From NCBI RefSeq assembly GCF_003813775.1, contig NZ_RPDH01000001.1, forward strand, positions 868,001 to 932,000: a stretch of 64,000 bases of DNA, given 5' to 3'. Position 1 is the first letter of the stretch, and each line of letters starts with the position of its first letter. The translations under genes and the position numbers were made by a program. Positions 42,793 to 51,699 of the stretch are shown in pieces. The notes beneath the pieces were generated by a model. The model ran no database searches. It was not told the origin of the DNA and saw only the letters and a list, made by a program, of their open reading frames with translations. Origin of the DNA: Chitinophaga lutea. GTDB taxonomy: Bacteria; Bacteroidota; Bacteroidia; Chitinophagales; Chitinophagaceae.

Positions 42793-43622
42793 CTTTGAAA
42801 AAATTAGTAACAGTTTCCTTTCCGTCTTTAAACTCCGACGAATAATCGTATTGGTGGAGATGAGGATTACTGTGATTTGCAGGCCTCATATGCGTTGAAA
42901 AGTCAACTCTATATATTTGACGTCCAAAATTATCATATATTACCTTCGAATTTTCCGCTTGTCCAGTACGCCCACTCACTCTCAACCAGTCCATTCTATT
43001 AATACCTGGTGCGATATTTTTTGGAGCGTAGCTTTGCCAATATTGTGCGTATCTTGTTGCCTCGCTCGCTTGCATCATAGCTGCAAACCCTCCTTTGGCT
43101 GAATGGGATTTCCCTATTATCGTCAATTCATTGTGCAAAGATACCGAACCTCCACTTGCACCTCTCGAAGCCACTTTTCCAGCATTGGAACCCCCCCAAA
43201 GTCCGAAGCCCCCCCACAACACCAATCCTCTCTACAACAGCAAAGGTAGCATTTAATGCGGCACCCTTCTTATCCCCTGAACGAATTGCATTGATCGCCC
43301 TCACACCGGACCCAAGTACAGGAGTCGCATGGATCAGCGCATTGGTCATCTTGTTCAGCAACCTCATTCCGGGGCCATCGTCTTTACTTTCACCTCCGCG
43401 CGATCCCGAAGAACGTGCATTGGAGGATGGCTTGTCAGCGCCCATTTGGTATGCTAGTGCGCGTCCCCATTGCTTACTTATTTGGTAACTCCAACCTTCA
43501 GGGGTTTCGTACAACCATTTATTGTACCAGTACTTTGCAGACACTGCGCTCCTGATCTGATCCTGCACGCCAAAAAAAAATGCGGGGCTCAGCAATATCA
43601 GGCATAACAATATTCGTTTCAT
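42779..43622 (-). pseudogene. Polymorphic-toxin-like gene split by a frameshift in a G7 tract
   Basis: The first frame (43622 to 43128) reads a signal-like MKRILLCLILLSPAFFFGVQ, then SAKYWYNKWLYETPEGWSYQ, LIHATPVLGSGVRAINAIRS and VVERIGVVGGLRTLGG, after which it loses sense. The second frame continues naturally as SNAGKVASRGASGGSVSLHN and ends in a His-rich block (FSTHMRPANHSNPHLHQYDY). Dropping one G from the G7 run at 43191-43197 joins them into one protein of about 280 residues. The middle resembles the pre-toxin segment that follows RHS repeats. The His-rich end could be a nuclease-type toxin, but I cannot name the family. An immunity-like gene follows directly. Confidence 0.6.
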
Positions 43623-43806
43623 GGTATCGGGAATTCGGGTTAAAGCGATATCTCCGTCCGGAAGTCACTTACCGCCGTTACGATAGAGACATGCAGACAT
43701 AATTGGAATTCAAACATAATATTTTGATTGTATTCCAAATATTTATTCGCCTTTTTTTTGAAAAGAGGAAATCCTACTTTACGTTCCGAACTTCCTGCCA
43801 TTTAAT

Positions 43807-44706
43807 TTACCCCACCACCTCCACCGCCCGCTCCCTGACAAACGCCATCAGCGCCTCACTTCCCCGCGTAATTTTCCGCGCAAAGAGGATATCCCGGCCG
43901 GAGACCTCCAGCGCATGCGCCATCGTCAGTTCCTCCGCATGGCGGGTCTTAAACGAGATGAACCGGAGGTTGCGGCCCGCCACCCTTTCCCGGAAACGGC
44001 TCTGCATGATCAGCGTCTGGAAAAACATCTCGTCTGCGAGCTGGGTGTATTTGAAGCGCTGCACAAACGCGGGATTTTCTTTGATGAAGGCCAGCATGTA
44101 ACGGCAGCATTCTGCCGTCAGGCTCCACCATGCGGAGCCAACGTATCGGTTGGGAAACCACTCCGGGGTGCGCCGGCGCAGGCCAACAAGCGCCATCGTT
44201 TTTTGTACGACGCGCGATATCTTGCTCAGCCGCCGCAGGGTAACGTCTTTCAGCCTCGTGGAACGCAAATTGTAATAGTCGTGCCAATGGAAAATGGCAA
44301 ACCGCGATAAGAAATCAGGTATCGTGTCCATATCGACAGATTGAATGAATTCTTCTCCTGCGTGGGTGCTGAAGTAGGCATGGATATAGCCGATGGATTT
44401 TACATGCCGGCACTGTCCGCTGATAAGGTGAAAATATGAGATGTTGCTGAAATGGAACGCTTCGCGGATAAGGCGGAGGGTGGCTTCTACCGTGGCGTAT
44501 GAGCCCCACTGTACGTTCAACCGGTCTCTTACCAGCCTTACACACGGCAGGCTTTGCAGTTGCAGCAGGAAGGGATCGTTGGGCGGTATGTTCGTTTTAC
44601 GGTCGAAGTGAATGACGAAGAAATGTTTTTCGTTCATTAATTCCAATACCTGGTCGTACGCGCTCTTCGCGGAAAAGTGCGTCATTAGCAGAAAACAGTG
44701 GTTCAT
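43807..44706 (-). CDS. GT14-type beta-1,6-N-acetylglucosaminyltransferase-like protein
   Basis: A 299-residue protein with the core-2/I-branching pattern: HCFLLMTHFSAKSAYDQVLE, FFVIHFDRKTN, VQWGSYATVEATLRLIREA, YFHLISGQCRHVKSI, YVGSAWWSLTAECCRYMLAF, YTQLADEMFFQTLIM and a final RDILFARKITRGSEAL. The ADEMFFQT segment holds the catalytic Glu region in this family. Bacterial members are thought to decorate surface glycans. It has no membrane segment and stands alone, so acceptor and donor are unknown. Confidence 0.85.
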   Translation of the reverse strand: MNHCFLLMTHFSAKSAYDQVLELMNEKHFFVIHFDRKTNIPPNDPFLLQLQSLPCVRLVRDRLNVQWGSYATVEATLRLIREAFHFSNISYFHLISGQCRHVKSIGYIHAYFSTHAGEEFIQSVDMDTIPDFLSRFAIFHWHDYYNLRSTRLKDVTLRRLSKISRVVQKTMALVGLRRRTPEWFPNRYVGSAWWSLTAECCRYMLAFIKENPAFVQRFKYTQLADEMFFQTLIMQSRFRERVAGRNLRFISFKTRHAEELTMAHALEVSGRDILFARKITRGSEALMAFVRERAVEVVG

Positions 44707-44925
44707 GCTTCGGATTTTTGAGATCGAATCATTGGCAGGCGGGATCTTCCTGCGGCTGCTGGTATAGACCGGGTGGGTGGTTGGAAAGGTTGGGTAGGAT
44801 GTTAGAAAAAGTAAGGCGGCTAAAGGGCGAAAGCCTTCCCGATTAAATGATGTTCTTATGGCTTCAGAGCATATGGGTACAAACCGGTACAGGGCATACC
44901 TTGATAGTAATCAGCATGGAGACTT

Positions 44926-46086
44926 TCATTTCTTCCTCCCCACCGCCACGAACATCGTGTCCGCGCCACGCTCATACCCGCCGATCACACCGCTCTCTTC
45001 CACTTCCACACCGCACTCGCGCTGCAGGAACGCCACGGCGTCTTCGTTCTCCTCGCGGAATACGGAACAGGTGATATACACCAGCCTGCCGCCGGGCTCC
45101 AGGAACGGGGTGACGTTCCGGGCGATCTTCTTTTGCAGGGCGGCGTATTCGGCGATCTGGCCAGCTTTGAAGAAACTGATGCTTTCGGGGGTACGGCCCC
45201 AGGTGCCGGAGCCGCTGCAGGGAGCATCGAGGATAATGCCCGAAAAACGGGTGCGCGGCATTTCGGAGCGCAGCGACGGGGAAGTGAGGTCGAGCACTTT
45301 GGAGGAATAGTTTTTCAGTCCCGCTTCGGCAAAACGCTTTTTGAGGTTCTCGAGAATACTGGCGCGCACATCACTGGCAAGCAGATGTATTTTGGGTTGG
45401 AGGTCGTGCAGGAGGATGGACTTACCGCCGGAAGCGGCGCAGCAGTCCCACCAGTGCTCCCCGGCTTCAGGCTGAAAACGCAGCCCGGTTTCCTGCGAAG
45501 ACAAATCCTGGATTTCATACCAGCTTTTTTCGGGAAGAATAATTTCGGTTTTGGTGCCGTTCGGCAGCGCGAGCGCGGATTCGCCCACCGCTTCAAAGGG
45601 AATGCCCGCCGCCTCCAGCAACCGCACAACGCCCTGCTTCTTTCCGGGCCTCGTTCTGATAAACAGGTGCGGCTGCTGTAAATGGGAACGGGTGAACGTT
45701 CCGGCGTCGATACCTTCGGAGAGATGCGCGGCAAAAGGGAAGGCTTCCCGCGCATCCCAGGTGAAACCTGCCAACGACAGCTTTTCTTCCAGCGATGCGG
45801 TGGCCCGCTCATTCCAATCAGGCCGAAAAAACTGTAACAGATCATCCGGCGCGTGCTCACAGAGGAAAACGCCCAGCAGGATGCGCTCTTTCAGGGGCAG
45901 TGCGGCCTGCCAGCGGCCCAGCCGGAAATACTGGTACACCAGCTGCTGTATCCTTTTCCGGTCGCGGCTGCCCATGTGGGGGTTCGCTTTGAAAAAAGCC
46001 TTCAGGGAATGGTGCAGCGGCAAAGCGCCGTTGTACCCTTTAATGATCTTTTCAGCCGTGTTGATGTAGTTTTCCCAGCGCGTCAT
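44926..46086 (-). CDS. RsmB/NOP-type RNA m5C methyltransferase
   Basis: The ATG at 46086 (MTRWENYINTAEKIIKGYNG) gives the start usual in the group; one at 46104 adds six residues. The protein has an N-terminal RNA-binding region, then the SAM-binding fold with CCAASGGKSILLHDL, LLASDVRASILENL, the motif IV Cys in ILDAPCSGSGTWGR and the catalytic Cys in RLVYITCSVFREENEDAVA. The two-Cys layout defines the RsmB/NOP group of rRNA or tRNA cytosine-5 methyltransferases. At about 386 residues it lacks the NusB-like extension of classical RsmB, so the target base is uncertain. Confidence 0.9.
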   Translation of the reverse strand: MTRWENYINTAEKIIKGYNGALPLHHSLKAFFKANPHMGSRDRKRIQQLVYQYFRLGRWQAALPLKERILLGVFLCEHAPDDLLQFFRPDWNERATASLEEKLSLAGFTWDAREAFPFAAHLSEGIDAGTFTRSHLQQPHLFIRTRPGKKQGVVRLLEAAGIPFEAVGESALALPNGTKTEIILPEKSWYEIQDLSSQETGLRFQPEAGEHWWDCCAASGGKSILLHDLQPKIHLLASDVRASILENLKKRFAEAGLKNYSSKVLDLTSPSLRSEMPRTRFSGIILDAPCSGSGTWGRTPESISFFKAGQIAEYAALQKKIARNVTPFLEPGGRLVYITCSVFREENEDAVAFLQRECGVEVEESGVIGGYERGADTMFVAVGRKK

Positions 46087-46204
46087 GGGCGCAAAGATAG
46101 GCATCTTCCGGGAGGCAGTGCATCACCGGGCCGGTCATTCTTTCAGGCAATCCAGCCCCTGCATTCGTATGGTGCCATTCTATTTTCCCTTCCCGGCAGG
46201 TGTC

Positions 46205-46343
46205 GGAACGATGCAGGGATGGGGCGGATACGGCCGTTCAATTTGCGGCATGCCTTTTCCCTTCTCCCCGACACCGGACAGACTGATAAGGCCCACATCA
46301 TCTTGTCATGACCGAAAATTCCGCCCCATCCCTGCATCGTTCC
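46205..46343. repeat. 24-base perfect inverted repeat in a divergent promoter region
   Basis: Arms at 46205-46228 and 46320-46343 are exact reverse complements (GGAACGATGCAG... on the left), separated by 91 bases. A second, nested pair lies next to it: GGTGTCGG at 46199-46206 and CCGACACC at 46268-46275. The structure sits between the divergent methyltransferase and serine hydrolase genes. It is too long for an ordinary operator and has no U-run for a terminator. Confidence 0.7.
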
Positions 46344-46404
46344 CACACTTCCGTTACGCCCTTCCGGGATTTCTCCGTAACTTAATATCATAACCCTTTT
46401 TAGC

Positions 46405-47823
46405 ATGTCCCCATTCAAAACTATATGCCTGCTGCTGCTACCCTTCCTGGCCCAGGCACAGGATACGGAAGAAAAAATACGCCAGGTGGAAAACGGCCTT
46501 TCCGCCTGGGTCACTTTCGATAGCGTGGCGCCTACCCGCGGTAACATCCTGCAACGGATGAAAGACCATACGGTACAGGGCGTCAGCATCGCCGTGATCC
46601 GCAATTACAAAATCGACTGGGCCCGCGGCTATGGTTTTGCGGACGTGGAAGAAAAGCGGCCCGTCACACCGCAAACGCTTTTCCAGGCGGCTTCCATCAG
46701 TAAATCGATCAATGGCGTGGCCATCCTGAAACTGGTGGAACAGGGCAAACTGCAACTCGACGCGGATATCAATCAATACCTCAAAACCTGGCACCCGTCG
46801 GCCGACTCGGGAAAAATCACGCTGGCGCACCTGCTGAGTCACACGGCGGGGCTCACCGTCCACGGGTTCCCGGGATATGAAGTAACGGATACGCTGCCCA
46901 CCGTGGAGCAAATCCTCAGCGGCAAACGCCCCGCCAATACCAAAGAAGTAAAACCGGCCTTTGCGCCCGGCAGAAGAATGCAATATTCCGGCGGCGGCAC
47001 CACCGTCACCCAACTCATCCTCACGGGCGTTACAGGCGTGCCGTACGACAGTTACCTGCAAAAAGAAGTGCTCGACCCGATGGGCATGAACGGCAGCTCC
47101 TACACGCAGCCCGCGCCTGCCAATAAAAAGCCGCTCCTCGCCACCGCCTACTACGAAAACGGCAAACCGGTGAAAGGTAAATATCACGTGTATCCGGAAA
47201 TGGCGGCGGCCGGCCTGTGGACCAACCCCACCGACCTGGCGAAATACATCATCGAAACACAGCTCTCCTACGAAGGCAAATCGTCAAAAGTGCTTTCGCC
47301 GGCCATGACGAAAACAAGGCTCACACCGTTCCTGAACACGGAATCCGCACTGGGCGCATTTATTGTCAAAAAGAAATATTTCAGCCACAACGGGAGCAAT
47401 GAAGGTTTCAGCTGCGTCTACATCGGCAGCCTCGAAGGGGGCAACGGTTTTGTGATCATGGTGAACGGTAATGCCAACGGCCTCATCCAGGAAATCTCCC
47501 GCAGCATCGCTTCGACTTATGGATGGACGGATCTCATCCTGCAACCCACTGTCAAAAAACTGGCGCAGCAGCCGGCCGACAGCCTTCCCCGTTTTACAGG
47601 AAAGTATGGTGCGGGCAAAGATGTGCTGACCGTTACACAGCAAAACGAACGCCTGTATCTTTCAGTGAACGGCAGCAATCCCATGCAACTGTATTTCAAC
47701 GATCCCACCCATTTTGTATTAACGGAAGTCCCCGGTGATCTGCGGTTCGATAAAACAGCGACGGGATACGACATTATGGTGAAGCAAGGCGGCTGGGAAC
47801 AACGGTTTGCAGCAATTAAATAG
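46405..47823 (+). CDS. Secreted serine hydrolase of the beta-lactamase/penicillin-binding family
   Basis: A 472-residue protein with a signal peptide (LLLLPFLAQAQD) and the class C-type SxxK motif Ser97-Ile-Ser-Lys100 in LFQAASISKSINGVAILK. It continues with LLSHTAGLTVHGFPGYE, the YSG motif at Tyr194 (GRRMQYSGGGTTVTQLILTG), and a late SHNGSNEGFSCVYIG, the HxG-like third motif. The last 100 residues form a separate beta domain (FTGKYGAGKDVLTVTQQNER). Such proteins are D-aminopeptidase, esterase or peptidoglycan-acting enzymes; resistance to beta-lactams is not implied. It is transcribed alone. Confidence 0.9.
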   Translation: MSPFKTICLLLLPFLAQAQDTEEKIRQVENGLSAWVTFDSVAPTRGNILQRMKDHTVQGVSIAVIRNYKIDWARGYGFADVEEKRPVTPQTLFQAASISKSINGVAILKLVEQGKLQLDADINQYLKTWHPSADSGKITLAHLLSHTAGLTVHGFPGYEVTDTLPTVEQILSGKRPANTKEVKPAFAPGRRMQYSGGGTTVTQLILTGVTGVPYDSYLQKEVLDPMGMNGSSYTQPAPANKKPLLATAYYENGKPVKGKYHVYPEMAAAGLWTNPTDLAKYIIETQLSYEGKSSKVLSPAMTKTRLTPFLNTESALGAFIVKKKYFSHNGSNEGFSCVYIGSLEGGNGFVIMVNGNANGLIQEISRSIASTYGWTDLILQPTVKKLAQQPADSLPRFTGKYGAGKDVLTVTQQNERLYLSVNGSNPMQLYFNDPTHFVLTEVPGDLRFDKTATGYDIMVKQGGWEQRFAAIK

Positions 47824-48066
47824 GGGAACCCGCTCGCTTGAAAACATAGCCGCAGCATGGCGCTGCGTTTATCACGCCAAATTGTTTCTGCCACCACATC
47901 CGGATCGAATCCAGGTTTCCATTTACAAAACCGTGGTTCCTTGCCGCAACTGCATCATTATCCCATCGGGCCGGATGTCTGGTGCTATCCGGCCATGAAC
48001 AACGTTTTCCGTCCAGCGGGAAAAGCCCCGCTTCCGGAGTGCGGCACCGGTCAAATCAAACATCCC

Positions 48067-49077
48067 TCAAAACGTTTCACATCCCGCGCACAGCGCCAGT
48101 TCCTGTTTGCGGCCCTTCAGCAGCAATTCGAGGTACTGCGTTCTTTCGCGGCCCTGGTAGATGTCGACCACATCTTTCTGCCAGATGTTGCCGATCACGC
48201 CTTTTGAATTCAGGTCGCTGCAGCAAACGGTGATATCGCCGTTGGGAAGCAGCACCAGCTGTTTCATCAGCATGCTGCAGCCTATCTTGTGTTTCTTTTC
48301 CCGCGCACTCACATCCACCTCGCCGGCCCAGTTGTGCAGGCGGCGCAGTTCGTACCAGTCGAGCAGCCGGTACAGCTCGCGGAACTCCGGGTGCATCCAG
48401 CGGATGTGGAGAGGCTTGTCGTGCGGAATGCACGAAATGGCGTAGATCTTCGTTTTGCTCCCGGTTGTTTTGACGATCTGATGAAAGGCCCGCACGTTTT
48501 CATGGAACTTGCTCCACACGGCATTGGTGCGCATTTCCTCGAACAGCTCCGGCGTGCCGCCGTCGAAACTCACGCCCACTACATCGATCACGTCGAGATG
48601 AATGATCTGTTGCGAAAGGCTTTCCCGCAGCAGCATGGCATTGGTGAGCATGCGCACCTGGGGGAAACGTTTTCCCAACCTGGCGGCTTCCGTTTTATAT
48701 TTTTTGATCACTTCCAGCATCTCCACCCGTTTGGGATGCAGCAGGATTTCCCCGCCGTTGTGCAGGTTGATCACTTCGGTCTTGCGGAAACGGTCGTCGC
48801 GGATCAGCTGATCCAGGAAACGTTCGAGCGTTTCTTTGCTGATGGTTTCTTTCGGTTTGAAATGATCGAGGGAACAGAATTTGCAGCGCAGGTTACACTG
48901 GCTGGCAAACTCGATATTGATCTCGCGCAGGCTCAACCGGCCGCGGTGGCCGGGCAGTTTGTAGTAGTAATAATAGTCGGCCGCATAAGCAAGTCCCTGC
49001 ATGGTCTCGATCATTTTCCACACAAGGGGGGTATGATAGAACCATTGTTTCAGATTTCTCCGGATGTTGACATACAT
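48067..49077 (-). CDS. Radical SAM/SPASM domain protein
   Basis: The ATG at 49077 (MYVNIRRNLKQWFYHTPLVW) is preferred to the one at 49110. About 336 residues. The radical SAM cluster motif is Cys61-x3-Cys65-x2-Cys68 in FASQCNLRCKFCSLDHF, followed by INLHNGGEILLHP and VGVSFDGGTPELFEEMR. The C-terminal SPASM-type Cys set is in HKIGCSMLMKQLVLLPNGD, ITVCCSDLNSKGVIGNIW and LCAGCETF. SPASM proteins modify peptides or small molecules with extra iron-sulfur clusters. No small substrate peptide gene was found beside it, so a role in cell-envelope or sugar modification is as likely as peptide maturation. Confidence 0.9.
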   Translation of the reverse strand: MYVNIRRNLKQWFYHTPLVWKMIETMQGLAYAADYYYYYKLPGHRGRLSLREINIEFASQCNLRCKFCSLDHFKPKETISKETLERFLDQLIRDDRFRKTEVINLHNGGEILLHPKRVEMLEVIKKYKTEAARLGKRFPQVRMLTNAMLLRESLSQQIIHLDVIDVVGVSFDGGTPELFEEMRTNAVWSKFHENVRAFHQIVKTTGSKTKIYAISCIPHDKPLHIRWMHPEFRELYRLLDWYELRRLHNWAGEVDVSAREKKHKIGCSMLMKQLVLLPNGDITVCCSDLNSKGVIGNIWQKDVVDIYQGRERTQYLELLLKGRKQELALCAGCETF

Positions 49078-49135
49078 AGTTAGGTTACATGGTTGTGATA
49101 TACAACACACAACCTGCCGCCGACCCTTATGCGCG

Positions 49136-50740
49136 TCAAAAATTTATCCGGTAAAAAATACTGACCTGCAACCCGACCCATGTTTTAACGTTCGATGCGG
49201 CGGTGCGTTCGTATGAATTGGAGATGGTATAGAGCGGTTTGACGGTGTACAGGGTTTTATCGTTGAGGCCCTGTGCGGCCGTACCGTGCTCGCTGAAACT
49301 GGCGGCTTTACCGTTCACATAATAAGTAGTGGCGAGATAGTTGAACACGGGCCCGGCGGACACCTTCCAACGGCGGCCCAGCCGTTGCTCCAGCTGCAGG
49401 CTCAGGCGGTGCAGGCTGCTTCTGGCTTCGAAGGTGCGGATGGAGTCGATCGCCACACCCGGACTGGTCAGCTTTCCCGTAGTCGCCTGCGCGTTGATCC
49501 GCCAGCCGCTCCGCAACGGCAGCATACCACCGAGCCCGTAGCGGAATCCGCTGCTGTGGAAATTGGTGCCCCATCCCGCCACCAGGTAAACATATTGCAG
49601 GCCCGCCATCACGGTCGGCTGAAAATACACCGCGTCGTCAGCCTGCACACCGGTCTGCAGAAGCCAGCGGGAATCGTCGTTGTACGCTTCCGGCGTATTT
49701 CCCGGGGCGATGAAACGGGCGATGCCGTCAACGATCAACCCGGGTTGCAGGAAGGGCTCGCTTCGCCCGATAACGGGAATGCTTTGCAGCGACAGGCCGG
49801 CCTTTCCGGAACCGGAAGGATTGCCGGCCTTATCTTCAGTTGTTGGTGTGGCAGGTGTATTTTTATCCGGAGCAGGTTGTACTCCTTTGTTGGCTACTGT
49901 TCTGTCTTTCAGCGAAGATGATGGTATTGTGGTGTTGCCTGCACCTTTATCTTTTGCGGCTGACGCCGGCTGTGCGTTTTTATTTGCGACTGTATTGTTT
50001 TTCAGTGACGCACCGGGTTGAGCCCCTTTGCCTGAAGCAAGACGTGCATCTTTATTGACAGCTGTTTTATCTTTTGGCTGCCGTGCATCTTTGCCTGCAA
50101 TAGGCGCTCCATCCTTGTTGGCGGCTGTTTTGTCTTTCAGTTGCTCTTCTCCTTTGTTTACAACAGGTTGTTCGTCCTTATTCGCAGCTGTTTTATCTTT
50201 TAATGGAGACCTTGTTTGTACGCCTCTGATGGGCGCAGGCCGTGCATTTTTATCAGCAACTGTTTTGTCTTTCAATTGCGCCTTCTTATCCGAAATGGCT
50301 GATTCTTCCCTTTTTGCAGCTATCTTCTCTTTTTCCGGCGCAGGCTGTCCCCCTTTCGCGGCCGTTTTGTCCTTTAACGATACGCCCGGCCGAACACCTT
50401 CAACCGTTTTATCCCCCTTCACCACAGCCGCTTTCCTGAAAATGATATGTTCTTTGTACACCGTATACCCCGCGCCGGTATGCTGTCTGATCAGTTCCAG
50501 CAACTCTCCCAGCGCATATTCCTTTTTTGTGAACGGCACCGGTAACGCAGCGCCCAGCGTGGCCGCATTGAACGAAAACTGATACCCGGCCTGCCTGTAC
50601 ACCAGGTGGCTGATCTCTTCCATTGAAAGCGAAGTAGCGGGGACTTTTATTTTTTTGACGAGGGTATTGTGCTGCGCCCGCAAACCGGCAGTCAGCAACA
50701 AAAGGGGCAGGATGATCATCAGTCGTTTACCGGCACTCAT
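49136..50740 (-). CDS. STN-domain outer-membrane protein with lysine-rich repeat linker and small barrel
   Basis: A 534-residue protein with four parts: signal (LPLLLLTAGLRAQ); STN domain at about 28-102 (KVPATSLSMEEISHLVYRQA); a 190-residue disordered Lys/Ala/Pro linker holding seven copies of LKDKTxANK-like units starting near 122, 156, 180, 201, 222, 246 and 277; and a C-terminal beta barrel of about 220 residues (FQPTVMAGLQYVYLVAGWGT, LHRLSLQLEQRLGRRWKVSA) ending in YRINF, a typical outer-membrane C-terminal signal. It lacks the TonB plug and is too small for a transporter. Its start overlaps the FecR stop by 14 bases in a sigma-FecR operon, so it is probably the sensor of that system. 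Confidence 0.8.
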   Translation of the reverse strand: MSAGKRLMIILPLLLLTAGLRAQHNTLVKKIKVPATSLSMEEISHLVYRQAGYQFSFNAATLGAALPVPFTKKEYALGELLELIRQHTGAGYTVYKEHIIFRKAAVVKGDKTVEGVRPGVSLKDKTAAKGGQPAPEKEKIAAKREESAISDKKAQLKDKTVADKNARPAPIRGVQTRSPLKDKTAANKDEQPVVNKGEEQLKDKTAANKDGAPIAGKDARQPKDKTAVNKDARLASGKGAQPGASLKNNTVANKNAQPASAAKDKGAGNTTIPSSSLKDRTVANKGVQPAPDKNTPATPTTEDKAGNPSGSGKAGLSLQSIPVIGRSEPFLQPGLIVDGIARFIAPGNTPEAYNDDSRWLLQTGVQADDAVYFQPTVMAGLQYVYLVAGWGTNFHSSGFRYGLGGMLPLRSGWRINAQATTGKLTSPGVAIDSIRTFEARSSLHRLSLQLEQRLGRRWKVSAGPVFNYLATTYYVNGKAASFSEHGTAAQGLNDKTLYTVKPLYTISNSYERTAASNVKTWVGLQVSIFYRINF

Positions 50741-51689
50741 TCCCGCTGATATTTATATCGTTCCCGTTGATGGTGTATTGGAGCCCCAGGGAAGCAGTGA
50801 TCACGTCCAGCACATACGCCAGCGGCTGCCCGTTGAAATCCGTGCTCAGCCGGCAGTCGCCGGTCTTTTCATTTGAAAGCACGATATTGACATTATATGT
50901 TTTAGCCACTTCACGCACCACATCGCGCAGCGGCGCGCCCTGAAAATGCAGTTGCTGCGTGGCATACGCGAACACATTTTTATCCGGCGCCGTTACCTCC
51001 GTCACGGTAATGGTATGACGTATCCGGTCGTAGCGGAGCTGCCGGCCGGCCTTCACGACCGTTTCCTCTGTGCCATGTTGCACCGCCACCGCGCCGTTGT
51101 TCACCTGCACCAGGATGTCGTCCGGCGCCGTACGGATGTTGAATGCGGTGCCCAGCACGCGGATGTGCAGTTCTTCCACCTGCAGCACAAAGGGGTTGTT
51201 TTCATCGGGCCGCACGTCGAAATAACCTTCTCCTTTGAGTTGCGCGGTGCGTACGCGGAAACGTTTATCGAACAACAGTTCGCTGCCGGGGGGCATCACC
51301 ACTACCGAACGGTCGGGCAGGGTATCGCGCAATATTGCCTGGTGAGACAGCAGTTGCGCCTGGTTGCTGCCGTGCGGCGCCCAGAGCAGGTACGCCAGCG
51401 CGATGCAGAGTACTGCAGCGGCGGCGGCCATCCACCATTTGACGGGCATGCGCCGCACCGGGCGCTGATGTTTCGCGGCAAAACGTTCCCATTCCGCCCG
51501 GGCGTCCGGCGCACGGTAGGCGGGAGCGCCCTGTTCCCAGGCCTGCTGCAGTTGCCGGAAGGTTTCCCGGTTGGCCGCGTCGGCATCCAGCCAATCGTCT
51601 ATGGCCATGGCTTCACCCGGACCGGCTTCGCCCGCCAGGTACCTGATCAGCAATGTTTCATCAACCGGTATGTATTCTTTATCGCTCAA
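50727..51689 (-). CDS. FecR-type anti-sigma factor (TTG start)
   Basis: A 320-residue protein with N-terminal sigma-binding helices (ETLLIRYLAGEAGPGEAMAI), a membrane helix at about 85-103 (WWMAAAAAVLCIALAYLLW), the FecR domain (LPDRSVVVMPPGSELLFDKR, GEGYFDV, PFVLQVEELHIRVLGTAFNI) and a C-terminal STN-like domain (LHFQGAPLRDVVREVAKTYN). No ATG precedes the conserved N-terminus: the frame opens at a stop six codons above TTG 51689, so TTG is the likely start. It follows the sigma gene by 10 bases and overlaps the next gene. It should pass the STN signal to the sigma factor. Confidence 0.9.
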   Translation of the reverse strand: MSDKEYIPVDETLLIRYLAGEAGPGEAMAIDDWLDADAANRETFRQLQQAWEQGAPAYRAPDARAEWERFAAKHQRPVRRMPVKWWMAAAAAVLCIALAYLLWAPHGSNQAQLLSHQAILRDTLPDRSVVVMPPGSELLFDKRFRVRTAQLKGEGYFDVRPDENNPFVLQVEELHIRVLGTAFNIRTAPDDILVQVNNGAVAVQHGTEETVVKAGRQLRYDRIRHTITVTEVTAPDKNVFAYATQQLHFQGAPLRDVVREVAKTYNVNIVLSNEKTGDCRLSTDFNGQPLAYVLDVITASLGLQYTINGNDINISGNECR

Positions 51690-51699
51690 AATGACAGTT

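Noticed and set aside
43128..43622. A complete small secreted protein of 164 residues
   Set aside because: Its last 20 residues are out-of-frame noise after the G7 tract; the sense continues in the next frame, so it is half of a split gene.
46405..47823. Beta-lactamase resistance gene
   Set aside because: SxxK and YSG motifs are shared by many peptidases and esterases of the family; the extra C-terminal domain and context do not support antibiotic resistance.
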